Source: Bacteroidales bacterium
Lineage (GTDB): Bacteria > Bacteroidota > Bacteroidia > Bacteroidales > JAGOPY01
Length of the DNA: 41,441 bases
Direction of reading: 5' to 3'
Assembly (NCBI GenBank): GCA_030638325.1
Contig: DAOWEV010000210.1
Span: 1 to 41,441, forward strand
In this document: piece by piece, positions 1-7,478 of the stretch
How positions within the stretch are numbered: the stretch's first letter is position 1
How the letters are laid out: every line of letters begins with the position of its first letter
Notes under the pieces: generated by a model
The model's input: only the letters and a program-made list of their open reading frames with translations
Databases searched by the model: none
What the model was told of the DNA's origin: nothing
Program-made: the position numbers and the translations under genes

Positions 1-80
1 AAGGGGAATAAGGGTATAAAGGTATAAGGGTATAAGGGGTATAAAGGTATAAGGGTATAAGGGGTATAAAGGTATAGGAG
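1..80. repeat. tandem array, 25-bp unit ggtataagggtataaggggtataaa
   Basis: Units at 21-45 and 46-70 are identical, with partial units on both sides; window edge truncates it. Confidence 0.85.
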
Positions 81-84
81 TGCC

Positions 85-156
85 GTTCCCCTATTTCCCC
101 TATTTCCCCTATTTCCCCTATTTCCCTTATTCCCCCTATTCCCCCTATTCCCCCAT
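85..156. repeat. tandem array, 9-bp unit CCCCTATTT/CCCCTATTC
   Basis: About 8 consecutive 9-mers read directly. Confidence 0.85.
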
Positions 157-219
157 TGCAGCTTGCGGGTTGCAAAATGAAACTCGTAACCCGTAACTCG
201 TATCCCATAACCCGTAAAT
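157..219. repeat. heptamer array (TGCRGST / CGTAACC / CGTAACT)
   Basis: TGCAGCT TGCGGGT TGCAAAA TGAAACT CGTAACC CGTAACT CGTATCC CATAACC CGTAAAT, contiguous 7-mers. Confidence 0.8.
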
Positions 220-259
220 AAAATCCTGACAATAATTCAACCAATTTGCAAATTCTTTG

Positions 260-267
260 TACTTTTG
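260..267 (+). promoter_or_regulatory. Bacteroidota -7 box TAnnTTTG (TACTTTTG) for the SRP RNA
   Basis: Matches TAnnTTTG and lies 3 nt before the SRP RNA 5' end; no clear -33 box. Confidence 0.55.
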
Positions 268-270
268 CAG

Positions 271-369
271 CGGGTAAGTCTTATGCGACCAGCTCCCGCT
301 GAATCCCCCCAGGTCCGGAAGGAAGCAAGGGTAGGCGGTTGTAGCGGTGCGACATAAGTAGCTTACCCT
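271..369 (+). ncRNA. ffs: bacterial small signal recognition particle RNA (4.5S-like)
   Basis: Conserved apical motif CCAGGTCCGGAAGGAAGCAAGGGTA; terminal stem gggtaag(272-278)/cttaccc(362-368) and cttatg/cataag. Confidence 0.93.
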
Positions 370-404
370 TTTTTACTGAATATTCTTTGTAATTATACAT
401 ACTC

Positions 405-1013
405 ATGCTTTTAAAGATCTACCCCGACAATCCCAGCCAGAGGCTCATTCGGACAGTTATGGAATGTCTGAGCAATAATGGTATTGTGATCTTTCCAACA
501 GACACCATCTATGCCCTGGGATGTAATATTTTCAGTCCGAAAGCAATCGACAGGATTGCAAAGATCAAGGGAACCAAAAAAGAGAAAGCCAATTTCTCCT
601 TTTTGTTCTATGATCTGAGTCAACTCTCAGACTTCACCAAACCTCTCAGCAATGAAGTATTTAAGTTAATGAGACAGACGCTGCCCGGACCGTTTACATA
701 CATTCTTGAGGCCAGCAACAAAGTTCCCAAGATCTTCCACAACCGTAAAAAAACCCTCGGTGTCAGGATACCTGAAAACAACATCATCAGCGAGATCATC
801 CAGGAACTGGGCAATCCTTTGATGTCTACATCCATACGTGATGAAGATGAGATACTGGAATACACGACCGATCCTGAACTCATTTATGAAAAATACCGGC
901 ACCTGGTCGATATTGTCATCGACGGTGGTTATGGCGACAACCAGCCATCCACAGTGATCGACTGTACCGGTGGTGAGATCGAGATGATCAGGGAAGGGAA
1001 AGGGAGACTGTAG
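405..1013 (+). CDS. L-threonylcarbamoyladenylate synthase (Sua5/YciO/YrdC family)
   Basis: Motifs GIVIFPTDTIYALGCN, KxR-type KGTKKEKANFSFL, PGPFTYILEAS, GVRIPE, STVIDCT. Confidence 0.92.
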   Translation: MLLKIYPDNPSQRLIRTVMECLSNNGIVIFPTDTIYALGCNIFSPKAIDRIAKIKGTKKEKANFSFLFYDLSQLSDFTKPLSNEVFKLMRQTLPGPFTYILEASNKVPKIFHNRKKTLGVRIPENNIISEIIQELGNPLMSTSIRDEDEILEYTTDPELIYEKYRHLVDIVIDGGYGDNQPSTVIDCTGGEIEMIREGKGRL

Positions 1014-1016
1014 GCA

Positions 1017-1058
1017 GTTGATTAACGATTAACGATTAACGATTAACGATTTTAGATT
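1017..1058. repeat. heptamer array AACGATT
   Basis: GTTGATT, AACGATT x4, TTAGATT in one register. Confidence 0.85.
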
Positions 1059-1136
1059 TTTAAATTACCAGGTAAATCATTCACACTCTGAAATAAATCG
1101 AAGGGATGGGAAAGATAAAAATTTCTGATTTGCTTA

Positions 1137-1166
1137 TTGCCAACTCAAAAAATCATCTTATCTTTG
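1137..1166 (+). promoter_or_regulatory. promoter TTG-N19-TATCTTTG for tRNA-Lys
   Basis: TTG 1137-1139, 19-nt spacer, TATCTTTG 1159-1166; matches the Bacteroidota -33/-7 consensus. Confidence 0.65.
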
Positions 1167-1184
1167 CACCCGCTTTTCAGGAAA

Positions 1185-1257
1185 GATTCCGTAGCTCAGC
1201 TGGTAGAGCAACGGCCTTTTAAGCCGTGGGCCCTGGGTTCGAATCCCAGCGGGATCA
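1185..1257 (+). tRNA. tRNA-Lys (anticodon TTT)
   Basis: Acceptor GATTCCG/CGGGATC pairs; D arm AGCTCAGCTGGTAGAGC; anticodon loop CTTTTAA; T arm GGGTTCGAATCCC. Confidence 0.95.
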
Positions 1258-1284
1258 CTTTTCAGATGACATTTCCGAAAAATC

Positions 1285-1309
1285 AGAGACGAGGCGGCGC
1301 CTCGTCTCT
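1285..1309. repeat. REP-like palindrome, 11-bp stem, 3-nt loop
   Basis: agagacgaggc-ggc-gcctcgtctct, perfect. Confidence 0.85.
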
Positions 1310-1334
1310 ACATAATTTTCAAACAAAATCTTCA
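1310..1334. repeat. 25-nt direct repeat, copy 1 (ACATAATTTTCAAACAAAATCTTCA)
   Basis: 24/25 identical to 2557-2581. Confidence 0.85.
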
Positions 1335-1335
1335 G

Positions 1336-1354
1336 ATGGGGGCATTGCCCCCAT
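1336..1354. repeat. palindrome atgggggca-t-tgcccccat
   Basis: Perfect 9-bp arms. Confidence 0.8.
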
Positions 1355-1374
1355 ACCTCCAAATAACTAAAATG

Positions 1375-2301
1375 TCAATTGTCTTTAAGGCACCGGACAG
1401 GAAAACCGGATTCCTTATCAAGGTGGTTGTACCGGCCAATTCCTGATATATGGTAAGCCAAATGCCGGGTCCACGCGCTGCTACTATTGAACTCAACAGA
1501 AGACCAAAAGTCGGTGCGGCGACCCATGGCGTCGAAATTAGTATTGGCGTTGCGGTAACCGGTAGACAACGCGGAAAAGCCATACAAATCAGTACCATTG
1601 CCGCCTGAAATCCAGCCACTGGTAGATTTCAAATTTAGACCGGCATCAAGGCCGCGCAACCCTAAGCTATCCCATTCAGGATCTCCTACTCCATAATAAC
1701 TGTCAACCGTGCCTTCCAGCACCTTCCACTCCTCGTCTGTAGCGATATGCTATCCTGGTGGGCAAATTCCCTGTATGGCTGTATCAGTTGAATATCCCAT
1801 CATCTCATTCCAGGTATAGAAAGCACCATAAATACTACAATTCGAGGTGTTGTTTGCGTAACAATATTTTTCAATGGTATCATTGTTTGTCGGTGTTGAG
1901 CTTCCCGGAATGAATATCCCGACATTCAGGTTTTCGGCTATCCAGCATTGGGTGCCAATCTGAACTGTTGAATATGATTGTCCTTCATAGTCTACACTAT
2001 CTCCGCATTGCCAGTCGTAAATTGTATCGTTTGGATTGATATCGAAAGACAACCACCTTGAACCATCAAGATACCAGAAATCCAAAGAATCAGTATTGAA
2101 GATCAATAAACCGGTTGAAGGATTGCTGATGTATCTTTGTTCCCAGGTGGTCATCCTGGATAGAAGAAATCCTCTGGAAGAAGACTTTACATCAAGCATG
2201 GCAGAACTGTCAGGCGCACTGCCATTAGTGTTTATGCCCACCTGGGCAATTGCCGATAATGATAGCATGAGGGCCATCCCTATAACAGATACTATTTTCA
2301 T
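1375..2301 (-). pseudogene. FISUMP-domain (Fibrobacter succinogenes major paralogous domain) protein interrupted by one in-frame amber codon
   Basis: ORFs 1750..2301 and 1375..1722 share one frame. The codon between CPPG and HIATDEEW is TAG (1750-1752) where FISUMP proteins have W (CPPGWH). C-terminus GFPVRCLKDN is typical. Confidence 0.85.
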
Positions 2302-2450
2302 GTTTGATTTGGTTATGCCTTTGAGATTCAGAAAGCGGTTAATTATTTATTACGAAAGGACTTTCAAAGGCAATCCCGGAACAGGCGTGAATCTCAATTA
2401 CAGATGTTCCGCAAAACACCATTTTCCAGTATTGAAAAAATCCTTCATCA

Positions 2451-2481
2451 CAAATATATAAAATTATATTGAATATGTCAA
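2451..2481 (-). promoter_or_regulatory. promoter TTG-N20-TATATTTG upstream of the FISUMP gene
   Basis: Minus strand: TTG (2479-2481), 20-nt spacer, TATATTTG (2451-2458). Confidence 0.5.
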
Positions 2482-2556
2482 CACTTAAAATATAATTTAT
2501 GGATATAAATAAGGGGTTTGGATATGAAAATCCGGGAAACCCCGGGTTTTAACCCC

Positions 2557-2581
2557 ACATAATTTTCAAACAAAATTTTCA
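2557..2581. repeat. 25-nt direct repeat, copy 2 (ACATAATTTTCAAACAAAATTTTCA)
   Basis: One mismatch to 1310-1334; preceded by hairpin gggttttaaccc (2544-2555). Confidence 0.85.
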
Positions 2582-2765
2582 TCTTCTTTTTTTTATTCTC
2601 ACTTTTGCAATCAAACAGATGTATGAGACAGTGATAATCCACCCAAAAAGAAGGTGGCTTTGATTTGCACTCTTTGGATACTGAATGATGGAAGGATGGA
2701 AAAATGGGATTGTTGAATAATGCCTGCCTGGACAGACGGACAGGGAATAATGGAAAAATAACTAA

Positions 2766-2785
2766 CTCCGTCCTTTAGGGCGGAG
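2766..2785. repeat. REP-like hairpin ctccgtcct-tt-agggcggag
   Basis: 9-bp arms, one mismatch. Confidence 0.65.
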
Positions 2786-2806
2786 AAAAAAATAAGAATA
2801 ATAACC

Positions 2807-2818
2807 GGGCTTTAGCCC
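2807..2818. repeat. REP-like hairpin gggctttagccc
   Basis: 5-bp arms; reverse complement (11/12) of gggctaaagcct at 2899-2910. Confidence 0.6.
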
Positions 2819-2831
2819 AAAACTTATAATT

Positions 2832-2912
2832 ATGTCCTATGTAAGAATTCGGTTACACTGTGTTTGGGGTACTAAAAGTGTAGTTTCGAAAAGATTAAGG
2901 GCTAAAGCCTGA
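2832..2912 (+). pseudogene. N-terminal remnant of a REP-associated (Y1/IS200-like) transposase
   Basis: ATG at 2832 reads MSYVRIRLHCVWGTKSVVSKRLRAKA then TGA; resembles the N-terminus of RAYT transposases (M.Y.RI..H.VW.TK.R). Confidence 0.65.
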
Positions 2913-2930
2913 AATTTTTGATATCCTTAT

Positions 2931-2950
2931 CCCCGGCATGAATGCCGGGG
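2931..2950. repeat. REP-like palindrome ccccggcat-ga-atgccgggg
   Basis: Perfect 9-bp arms. Confidence 0.8.
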
Positions 2951-3055
2951 TTAGTCAATTATCTACGCATATTCCGGATGAACCATTTTCATCATGCATA
3001 GCAAAAAAAGAACATAACCACCATCAAAAAAGGTGAATTTCTGATTCAAATTAAT

Positions 3056-3820
3056 ATGACAAAAACCCTCTTAAAAAATTTCCTGAAGAAAATGGGGTAT
3101 GAGATCAGGAAAATCGACAAAACTGTAAATCCGGATGGCATACCCCTGGACATGACAGAACCAGCCTTTATCGACTTCTATAATAAGTGTAAAGATTATT
3201 CTGTTTGCTCGGTCGAACCTATGTATGCACTGTTCAAAGCCGTAGAATATATAGTCAGGAATAAAATAAACGGAGATCTTGTTGAATGTGGCGTTTATAA
3301 AGGCGGAAGTGCGATGATGATGGCCTATTCCCTGATGCATTTCAATGATACCAACAGAAAGATCTACCTCTATGACACCTTCGAAGGAATGTCGGAACCT
3401 ACTGATCATGACATTGATATTGAGGATCATTATGCCGGGGATCTTTTAAAAACCGGCAACCAAGAAGATAATGGCGTTTTATGCTACAGTCCCATCGAAG
3501 AAGTGAGAAGAAATATGGAATCTACCGGATACAATAAAGAAAACCTGGTATTTGTAAAAGGTAAAGTGGAAGATACTATCCCTAATAATATTTCCGAAAA
3601 GATAAGCCTCCTGAGACTGGATACTGACTGGTACGAATCAACTTACCATGAATTGGTCCATCTGTATCCTTTACTCGTGAAAGACGGAGTTCTTATCATA
3701 GATGATTACGGACACTGGAAAGGAGCGAGAAAAGCCGTGGACAAATATTTCAAATCCCGGTCTGTAAATATGTTATTGAACAGGGTGGATTATACCGTTC
3801 GTACCGGCATTAAAAAATAA
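3056..3820 (+). CDS. TylF/MycF-type (macrocin O-methyltransferase family) SAM-dependent methyltransferase
   Basis: GDLVECGVYKGGSAMMMA, YLYDTFEGMSEPT, LRLDTDWYESTYHEL, GVLIIDDYGHWKGARKAVD. Confidence 0.88.
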   Translation: MTKTLLKNFLKKMGYEIRKIDKTVNPDGIPLDMTEPAFIDFYNKCKDYSVCSVEPMYALFKAVEYIVRNKINGDLVECGVYKGGSAMMMAYSLMHFNDTNRKIYLYDTFEGMSEPTDHDIDIEDHYAGDLLKTGNQEDNGVLCYSPIEEVRRNMESTGYNKENLVFVKGKVEDTIPNNISEKISLLRLDTDWYESTYHELVHLYPLLVKDGVLIIDDYGHWKGARKAVDKYFKSRSVNMLLNRVDYTVRTGIKK

Positions 3821-3887
3821 GTTGGTGTGGAAACACGGTTTTATCCTATTTTTGCGTTTCTGAATTATTATTATAAGTCAGCTTGTA

Positions 3888-3943
3888 TATTGTACATTGT
3901 AAATTGTAAACTGTAAATTGTAAACTGTAAACTGTAAATTACA
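3888..3943. repeat. heptamer array AATTGTA/AACTGTA
   Basis: TATTGTA CATTGTA AATTGTA AACTGTA AATTGTA AACTGTA AACTGTA AATTACA. Confidence 0.85.
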
Positions 3944-3963
3944 GGCAACTAACAATCAACAAA

Positions 3964-5274
3964 ATGAAAATAACAATTGTCGGAACCGGATATGTCGGCC
4001 TTGTAACAGGAGCCTGTTTTGCGGAGGTTGGTATCGATGTTACATGTGTTGATATTGATGAGAGAAAGATAGAGAACCTCAGGAAAGGAGTTATTCCGAT
4101 CTTTGAACCAGGCCTGGAAGAAATTGTCATTCGTAATATTGAGAAAGGCCGGCTGCATTTCACGACTGAACTGAAATCCTCACTGAAAGATACTGAGGTT
4201 ATCTTCAGCGCTGTCGGCACACCCCCCGATGAGGATGGCAGCGCCGACCTGAAATATGTTCTGGATGTTGCAAGGGAAGTCGGCAGGAACATGAATGGAT
4301 ACGTGCTGATAGTCACAAAAAGCACCGTTCCGGTGGGCACTGCAAAACGCGTTAAAGAAGCCATGCAGGAAGAGCTGGATGCGCGTGGCGAAAATCTTTC
4401 TTTCGATGTGGCCTCAAATCCTGAGTTCCTTAAAGAAGGAGCAGCCGTTGACGACTTCCTGAGGCCGGACCGTATAGTGATCGGGATTGAGTCTGAACGT
4501 GCTGAGGAGATCATGAGCAAACTGTATAAGCCGTTTACACTGAATGGGCATCCTGTGATCTTCATGGACATCGCATCCGCTGAGATGACCAAATATGCAG
4601 CCAATGCTATGCTGGCAACCAGGATCAGTTTTATGAACGATATTGCCAACCTGTGTGAAATTATCGGGGCTGATGTTGATAAAGTACGGAAAGGCATTGG
4701 CAGCGATCCCCGGATCGGCCATAAATTCATTTACCCGGGTATCGGTTATGGCGGATCGTGCTTCCCGAAAGATGTAAAAGCGCTCATAAAATCCGCAGAT
4801 GAAAACGGGTACAGCATGCGGATATTGAAATCCGTAGAGGATGTTAACGATGATCAGAAGTCAGTGTTATTCAATAAAGCCGTTCGACATTTCAAGGGAG
4901 ACCTGAAAGGGAAAACAATTGCTCTCTGGGGCCTCTCTTTCAAACCGCAGACTGATGATATGCGGGAAGCGCCTTCACTGGTGCTCATAGATAAATTCCT
5001 GAAAGCCGGTTGCAAAGTGAAAGCCTACGACCCGGTAGCCATGAAAGAAGCCAGGCGGATCATAGGCGACAGCATTACCTATTGCCGGGATCAGTACGAA
5101 GCCCTGGAAGGCGCCGATTGTTTGCTGCTAATCACTGAATGGAAGGAATTCAGGATCCCCAATCTGAAGGTCATGAAAGAAAAGATGCAAAGCCCGGTCA
5201 TTTTCGACGGCCGTAATATTTATGATGTTCAGGAAATGAAGGAAATGGGATTCGCCTATTACCGGATCGGGTAA
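3964..5274 (+). CDS. ugd: UDP-glucose 6-dehydrogenase
   Basis: MKITIVGTGYVGLVTGACFAE, VPVGTAKRV, NPEFLKEGAAVDDFLRPDRIVIG, GYGGSCFPKDVKAL. Confidence 0.95.
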   Translation: MKITIVGTGYVGLVTGACFAEVGIDVTCVDIDERKIENLRKGVIPIFEPGLEEIVIRNIEKGRLHFTTELKSSLKDTEVIFSAVGTPPDEDGSADLKYVLDVAREVGRNMNGYVLIVTKSTVPVGTAKRVKEAMQEELDARGENLSFDVASNPEFLKEGAAVDDFLRPDRIVIGIESERAEEIMSKLYKPFTLNGHPVIFMDIASAEMTKYAANAMLATRISFMNDIANLCEIIGADVDKVRKGIGSDPRIGHKFIYPGIGYGGSCFPKDVKALIKSADENGYSMRILKSVEDVNDDQKSVLFNKAVRHFKGDLKGKTIALWGLSFKPQTDDMREAPSLVLIDKFLKAGCKVKAYDPVAMKEARRIIGDSITYCRDQYEALEGADCLLLITEWKEFRIPNLKVMKEKMQSPVIFDGRNIYDVQEMKEMGFAYYRIG

Positions 5275-5347
5275 TAGAAGCTCAAAGACTCAAGAAAATT
5301 CTTAAAATTGACTGTTTTTAACGACACTAGTCTTTAATCAAAATCTT

Positions 5348-6286
5348 ATGAAGAAGCGCATTCTGGTAACAGGCGGGGCCGGTTTTCTCGGATCTCACCT
5401 ATGCGAAAAGCTCCTGGACGAAGGCCATGAAGTCATCTCACTCGATAACTATTTCACAGGGAACAAAATGAATATTGTCCACCTGCTTGACAATCCCTTT
5501 TTTGAGGCCGTGCGGCACGACGTAACCATGCCGTTTTTTATCGAAGTTGATGAAATCTACAACCTGGCTTGCCCGGCTTCCCCAGTACACTATCAGTACA
5601 ATCCAATCAAAACCATAAAAACCTCAGTTTCCGGGGCCATCAACATGCTGGGGCTGGCCAAGCGGATCAAAGCCAGGATATTACAAGCATCTACCAGCGA
5701 AGTTTATGGAGACCCGCAGGTGCATCCCCAGACGGAGGATTACTGGGGTCATGTGAACCCAATCGGTACCAGGGCATGTTATGACGAAGGCAAAAGATGT
5801 GCAGAATCATTGTTTATGAATTACCATATCCAGAACAAGGTCAGGATCAAGATCATGCGTATCTTTAATACATATGGCCCGAGGATGCACCCGAACGACG
5901 GCCGGGTAGTCTCTAACTTCATTGTGCAAGCACTCAAGAATGAAGATATTACCATTTACGGGGATGGTTCACAAACCAGGAGCTTTTGCTATGTGGATGA
6001 CCTCATTGCAGGTATGATACGCTTCATGGAATCCGGGGAAGAATTCATTGGCCCCGTTAATATTGGGAACCCCGACGAATTTACCATTCTTGAACTCGCT
6101 CAGAAGGTGATCGGCCTTACCGGCTCCCGGTCCAGGCTTGTCTATGCACCCCTGCCGGAAGATGATCCCATGCAAAGGCAACCCAATATAAGCCTTGCCA
6201 AAAAGGAACTTGACTGGGAACCTGTGATCAAGCTGGAAGAGGGACTTTTAAAGACCATTGAATATTTCACCCGGATTATTTCTTAA
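5348..6286 (+). CDS. UDP-glucuronate decarboxylase (UDP-xylose synthase type SDR)
   Basis: [84 protein letters not shown]. Confidence 0.93.
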   Translation: MKKRILVTGGAGFLGSHLCEKLLDEGHEVISLDNYFTGNKMNIVHLLDNPFFEAVRHDVTMPFFIEVDEIYNLACPASPVHYQYNPIKTIKTSVSGAINMLGLAKRIKARILQASTSEVYGDPQVHPQTEDYWGHVNPIGTRACYDEGKRCAESLFMNYHIQNKVRIKIMRIFNTYGPRMHPNDGRVVSNFIVQALKNEDITIYGDGSQTRSFCYVDDLIAGMIRFMESGEEFIGPVNIGNPDEFTILELAQKVIGLTGSRSRLVYAPLPEDDPMQRQPNISLAKKELDWEPVIKLEEGLLKTIEYFTRIIS

Positions 6287-6292
6287 CACAGC

Positions 6293-6326
6293 ACAAGGTT
6301 GCGAACAAATTGATTAACGATTAACG
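6293..6326. repeat. 34-bp direct repeat copy 1 upstream of rfbD
   Basis: acaaggttgcgaacaaattgattaacgattaacg; 32/34 identical to 7322-7355. Confidence 0.85.
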
Positions 6327-6350
6327 ATTGTAGATTAACGATTTAAGATT
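6316..6350. repeat. heptamer array AACGATT/GTAGATT/TAAGATT
   Basis: Five contiguous 7-mers. Confidence 0.8.
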
Positions 6351-6412
6351 TATGGTATTATTAACTTTCGGATAGAAAATAATAAATAAGAAATAATAAA
6401 TAATAAATCAAA

Positions 6413-7267
6413 ATGAACATTCTTGTTACAGGCGGAAACGGACAGCTCGGGATGTCAATAAAAGACCTGGCTCATAGCTTCGATAACTACAGTTTTATCT
6501 TTACTGATATTGATGAACTGGACATCACGGACCTGAATGCCCTGCATCAATTCTTTTCAGATCACAGCATAGATATAATCCTGAATTGTGCTGCCTACAC
6601 AGCCGTCGACAAAGCTGAAACCGAATATAATCAGGCTTTGATGATCAATAGGGATGCTGTTCAGAACCTGGTTTTTATTGCAAACGATCATGATGTTTCA
6701 CTGATCCACGTTTCTACAGACTATGTTTTTGATGGAAGATCAAAGCGGCCTTACCTGGAATCAGACCCGGTTTCTCCCACTTCAGCATACGGAAGATCCA
6801 AGGTAGCTGGTGAGAAAATAATATTGGAGAGATCGCAGAATGCCGCGATTGTACGTACTGCCTGGCTGTACTCACCTTATGGGCAGAATTTCGTGAAAAC
6901 CATATTGAAAAAAGGTAAAGAACAGGGTGAGTTGAGGGTCGTCGCCGATCAGGTTGGTAGCCCGACCAGCGCTGCTGACCTGGCCAGTGCAATCCTGCAC
7001 CTTGCAAATGATATGCCCGAAGAGGGGGTTCAGATATATCATTACGCTAATGAAGGTGTCTGCAGTTGGTATGAATTTGCCATGGCGATCCTGGATATTG
7101 GAAATATAGCATGCAAGGTACATCCGGTCAAGTCTGAAGACTATCCGGTTCCTGCACCAAGACCCGCATACAGTGTAATGGATAAATCGAAAATCCAAAA
7201 TCATCTAAGACTGACTGTTCCTGCATGGCGTGAAAGCCTGGAAACATGCATTGATAATATGAAATAG
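6413..7267 (+). CDS. rfbD: dTDP-4-dehydrorhamnose reductase
   Basis: MNILVTGGNGQLG, NCAAYTAVDKAE, HVSTDYVFDG, YGRSKVAGE, RTAWLYSPYGQNFVKTIL. Confidence 0.93.
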   Translation: MNILVTGGNGQLGMSIKDLAHSFDNYSFIFTDIDELDITDLNALHQFFSDHSIDIILNCAAYTAVDKAETEYNQALMINRDAVQNLVFIANDHDVSLIHVSTDYVFDGRSKRPYLESDPVSPTSAYGRSKVAGEKIILERSQNAAIVRTAWLYSPYGQNFVKTILKKGKEQGELRVVADQVGSPTSAADLASAILHLANDMPEEGVQIYHYANEGVCSWYEFAMAILDIGNIACKVHPVKSEDYPVPAPRPAYSVMDKSKIQNHLRLTVPAWRESLETCIDNMK

Positions 7268-7321
7268 AGAATAGAACATCCCTGCACCCGTGCACCCAAA
7301 CACATAAACACCTATCGCAGA

Positions 7322-7355
7322 ACAAGGCTGCAAACAAATTGATTAACGATTAACG
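7322..7355. repeat. 34-bp direct repeat copy 2 downstream of rfbD
   Basis: acaaggctgcaaacaaattgattaacgattaacg, two mismatches to copy 1; continues into GRCGGTT heptamers. Confidence 0.85.
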
Positions 7356-7478
7356 GTAGGCGGTTGACGGTTGACGGTTGGCGGTGGGATAGTAGGACTG
7401 TAAGACGGTAGGATGGTAGGACTGATGGATTGTAATTCAAATAAGCGAATAAACAAATAAACGAATAAACACAATAGT

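Noticed and set aside
1137-1370. 77-aa ORF containing VAQLVEQRPFKPWALGSNPSG
   Set aside because: It is a translation through tRNA-Lys, a classic spurious ORF.
1332-1619. 95-aa minus-strand ORF
   Set aside because: Out of frame with the FISUMP pseudogene that explains the region.
3939-4730. 263-aa antisense ORF
   Set aside because: Antisense to ugd, Ser/Ile-rich composition typical of a shadow ORF; same reasoning for the other antisense ORFs in the track.
5348-6286. dTDP-glucose 4,6-dehydratase (RfbB)
   Set aside because: Motifs and length fit UDP-glucuronate decarboxylase better, and ugd is adjacent.
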